From positions 1 to 64,000 of the forward strand of contig NZ_JAAOIW010000010.1 of assembly GCF_011440305.1 (NCBI RefSeq): 64,000 nt of DNA, read 5' to 3'. The notes beneath the pieces were generated by a model. The model searched no databases. It saw nothing but the letters and a program-made list of their open reading frames with translations, and was not told the DNA's origin. Shown here in pieces: positions 62,036 to 64,000 of the stretch; positions within the stretch are counted from its first letter, which is position 1; each line of letters begins with the position of its first letter. A program made the position numbers and the translations under genes. The stretch is from Paenibacillus agricola (GTDB lineage Bacteria > Bacillota > Bacilli > Paenibacillales > NBRC-103111).

Positions 62036-62569
62036 ACCAATCGCCTCCCAATTAGAGTAGATAAGCTACACGAGATCCATGTTGTAATCGATAGGTAATC
62101 ATCCTATTCAACTTGAGTATATACTTCTTTTGTTAATGGAGTATTAACCTTATATAAATACCTATTAAACAAAAGGAGCCTGTAGCATCCGCCCATAGAA
62201 TTTGTGCAAGCCCTGCAATTATTGTATCATAATAATGGGTATGGCATAGCTTATGCCAAATTCAGCTTTGTTATCATCAAAGGAAGCGGACTCTACTTGA
62301 TTGATTTATTTGAAAAGCCGTGAGAATCGATGAAAACATGGAAGAAATGCTGGATGGCAAAGAACCCGGTCGTTAATCATCATGAAATCTCCGCTAATTC
62401 ACATTATCTGGCGTATGCAGGCTATAAGCGCCTTTTGACAAAAGGGGGGAAAGAGAGGAAAATCATACTCGGTTACCCACACAATGAAAATAAACCATCG
62501 AAGCTCATAGATGCATATGCATAATAGATAGAGAAAACTTTGGGGTACATAAAAAAAGGGGGATTATAA
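62036..62569. other. Intergenic region with a doubtful 64-codon ORF
   Basis: The gap holds an open frame at 62330-62524 (MKTWKKCWMAKN...) without a good ribosome site. It has no recognisable fold and may be a chance ORF or a decayed gene. No repeats or RNA were recognised elsewhere in the gap. Confidence 0.45.
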
Positions 62570-63805
62570 ATGCTGGACAATATTATTTTGGGTGTTCAAG
62601 TTGTCTTGGCGCTGATCGGAGTTTATCAGCTTTTTTTGACGTTTTTCGGCTGGTACAGACTGAAGCCCAAGGCACAATTTGCACCACAAAAATCTTTTGC
62701 TATTCTGGTCGCTGCCCATAACGAGGAGCAGGTGGTTGGAGCCTTGATCGATAATCTGAAAAACCTGGATTATCCAAAAGAATTATACGATATTTTCGTG
62801 ATATGTGACAATTGTACAGATCGTACAGCCCACATTGCACGGAGTATGGGGGTATATGCTTGCGAGCGGCAGAATCCGAAGCTTCGAGGTAAAGGTTACG
62901 CGATTGAATGGATGCTCAAAGAGCTTTGGAAAAAGCCGCGCAATTATGATTCAATCGTCATGTTTGATGCAGATAACTTGGTTAATCCTGATTATTTAAT
63001 GCATATGAATAATGACCTTTGCAATGGTTCACGCGTTATTCAGGCTTATCTGGACACTAAGAATCCGAACGATTCTTGGATTACAGCCGCTTATGCTGTA
63101 ACGTACTGGTACTGTAACCGCTTATGGCAGCTTCCGCGGCAAAACCTCGGTCTTGCTAACTTTCTCGGTGGCACGGGCATGTGCTTCGAGACCAAACTGA
63201 TCAAGGAAATTGGTTGGGGTGCAACCAGCCTTGTTGAGGATTTGGAATTTACCATGCGGTGTGTACAACGTGGAATTAATCCCACATTTAATTATGATGC
63301 CAAAGTATTTGATGAAAAACCAATTACATTCAGGGCTTCTGCCAAGCAGCGCCTTCGTTGGATGCAAGGGCATTTCGATGTAGCCCGCAGATACTTCTTC
63401 CCTTTGTTTTGGCAGGGGCTGAAGGAAAGAAGCTGGTCTAAGATTGATACAGCGGTGTATGCGTTAAACGTATATAATGTGTTAATCGGTTCTGTGCTTT
63501 ATATCGTGCTGTGGGGCGATATGATCATGCCAGGAGCGCCAGCTTTAAGATCATTGTTTGATTACGCTCCAGCATTGTTTATGACAATCGGGATTTTAAG
63601 CTTTATCCAATTCCCGCTAGCCTTGATTATTGAGAAGGCCAATTGGAGAACCTGGCTGTACCTGATACCTTTTCCGTTATTCATGCTTTCATGGTGGCCA
63701 ATCACCGTGTATGCCTTCTTCACACAAAACAACAAGCAATGGAGCCACACCGAGCATACTCGTGTGATTCGGTTGGAAGAAGTGCAGAGCAAACAGGTTA
63801 GTTAA
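62570..63805 (+). CDS. Family 2 glycosyltransferase, membrane-bound
   Basis: The 411-residue protein has an N-terminal membrane helix, a GT-A domain with VAAHNEEQVVGALIDNLKNL, the DxD-type MFDADNLVNPDYL, VEDLEFTMRCVQRG and the processive-type motif KQRLRWMQGHF (QxxRW), then three to four C-terminal membrane helices. This layout fits cellulose/poly-GlcNAc-type synthases. AAGGGGGAT precedes the start. No polysaccharide operon is visible around it. Confidence 0.92.
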   Translation: MLDNIILGVQVVLALIGVYQLFLTFFGWYRLKPKAQFAPQKSFAILVAAHNEEQVVGALIDNLKNLDYPKELYDIFVICDNCTDRTAHIARSMGVYACERQNPKLRGKGYAIEWMLKELWKKPRNYDSIVMFDADNLVNPDYLMHMNNDLCNGSRVIQAYLDTKNPNDSWITAAYAVTYWYCNRLWQLPRQNLGLANFLGGTGMCFETKLIKEIGWGATSLVEDLEFTMRCVQRGINPTFNYDAKVFDEKPITFRASAKQRLRWMQGHFDVARRYFFPLFWQGLKERSWSKIDTAVYALNVYNVLIGSVLYIVLWGDMIMPGAPALRSLFDYAPALFMTIGILSFIQFPLALIIEKANWRTWLYLIPFPLFMLSWWPITVYAFFTQNNKQWSHTEHTRVIRLEEVQSKQVS

Positions 63806-63811
63806 TCATGG

Positions 63812-63841
63812 TTGACTTATCTACGTAGTGTATGCTATGAT
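63812..63841 (+). promoter_or_regulatory. Sigma-A-type promoter of the terminal leader
   Basis: TTGACT and TATGAT are separated by 18 nt. Transcription should begin near 63848 and give a ~135-nt leader ending in a terminator. Confidence 0.7.
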
Positions 63842-63847
63842 GTTCTA

Positions 63848-63985
63848 GTTGAAAAAGAAGAGGCGCCCGCTTCTCACCTGACTAACCTTGTGTTGGCTGG
63901 TTATAAAGCTAGAGTGAGTGTGAATATGGGTTTGATCACTTAAACTTTAACAGACGTGGGCGTTCGCTGCCCGCGTTTTTTTTAT
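63848..63985 (+). ncRNA. Attenuator leader, probably the infC-rpmI-rplT (L20) leader
   Basis: The region contains AGGCGCCCGCTTCTCACCTGA, interrupted by a stem-loop with GTGTTGGCTGGTTA, and an intrinsic terminator at the end. It is flanked by a promoter and by GGAGG at the last bases of the window. This resembles the Firmicute L20 leader, where ribosomal protein L20 binding promotes termination ahead of infC. The downstream gene lies outside the window, so the identity is a family-level guess. Confidence 0.55.
63954..63983 (+). terminator. Leader terminator
   Basis: CGTGGGC pairs with GCCCGCG across the loop GTTCGCT (one G-T), followed by T8. Confidence 0.85.
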
Positions 63986-64000
63986 TTCAATCCATGGAGG

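Noticed and set aside
62330-62524. 64-codon ORF before the glycosyltransferase gene
   Set aside because: Weak or no ribosome site, unusual composition and no family resemblance. Kept only as part of the intergenic note.

Overview
The window looks like part of a chromosome of an endospore-forming Bacillota species, most likely Paenibacillus or a close relative. This rests on the 5S rRNA tail at the left edge, strong AGGAGG-type ribosome binding sites with frequent TTG/GTG starts, the YesM/YesN-type two-component genes beside Lpl-type ABC importers, and single-copy Bacillota housekeeping genes. No taxonomic search was possible, so the genus is an inference from gene content.

Region 1 (1-5.4 kb, AT-rich accessory DNA behind an rRNA operon). 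After the 5S gene and its terminator lies a gene-poor stretch with a probable insertion-sequence scrap. Then comes a compact agr-like cell-cell signalling locus: a polytopic membrane protein with no kinase domain, an AgrB-type peptide-processing protease, a 44-residue AgrD-like precursor that has no cysteine, and a stand-alone LytTR DNA-binding domain. A second regulator made of two tandem LytTR-like domains follows. Small orphan genes come next, including a VbhA-like antitoxin and a Cse60-like small protein.

Region 2 (5.4-28.8 kb, a catabolic island). After an SDR oxidoreductase there is a roughly 22 kb co-oriented cluster: two YesN-type response regulators, two YesM-type histidine kinases, one AraC regulator, three large LplA-type binding lipoproteins, two permease pairs with no ATPase, a pair of paralogous proteins of unknown family, a PhyH-type dioxygenase, two paralogous amidohydrolase-2 proteins and a lone Rieske protein. 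It reads as a sensing, uptake and oxidative or hydrolytic breakdown pathway for an unidentified extracellular compound, probably a modified glycan or glycoside. A terminator closes it, and the 5' tip of a group II intron is stranded directly behind that terminator.

Region 3 (29-45 kb, mostly core genes). Contents include an XRE/DUF1003 pair, glycerophosphodiesterase, endonuclease IV with a long C-terminal extension, PurU, a membrane diguanylate cyclase, transketolase, PpnP, phosphoglucose isomerase, a YigZ protein, a TetR regulator and YjbQ. Two points stand out. A beta-hydroxyacid dehydrogenase is fused in one reading frame to a PilZ (c-di-GMP-binding) domain. A perfect 7-1-7 Fur box overlaps the ribosome binding site of pgi.

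Region 4 (43-49 kb, iron uptake). A Btr-like AraC/siderophore-binding fusion regulator has its own Fur box. A nitroreductase, binding lipoprotein and two FecCD permeases form an operon led by a second perfect Fur box.

Region 5 (49-64 kb). Contents are an RluA pseudouridine synthase, a NatA/ABC-2 exporter, two radical-SAM proteins, ManA, a YtqB-like methyltransferase, a repeat-linker lipoprotein cytochrome c, a WGxxGxxG-type surface protein, TrmB, a UgtP-like glycosyltransferase, a PAP2 phosphatase and a family 2 glycosyltransferase. The window ends in a promoter, a structured leader and a terminator that resemble the infC-rpmI-rplT leader.
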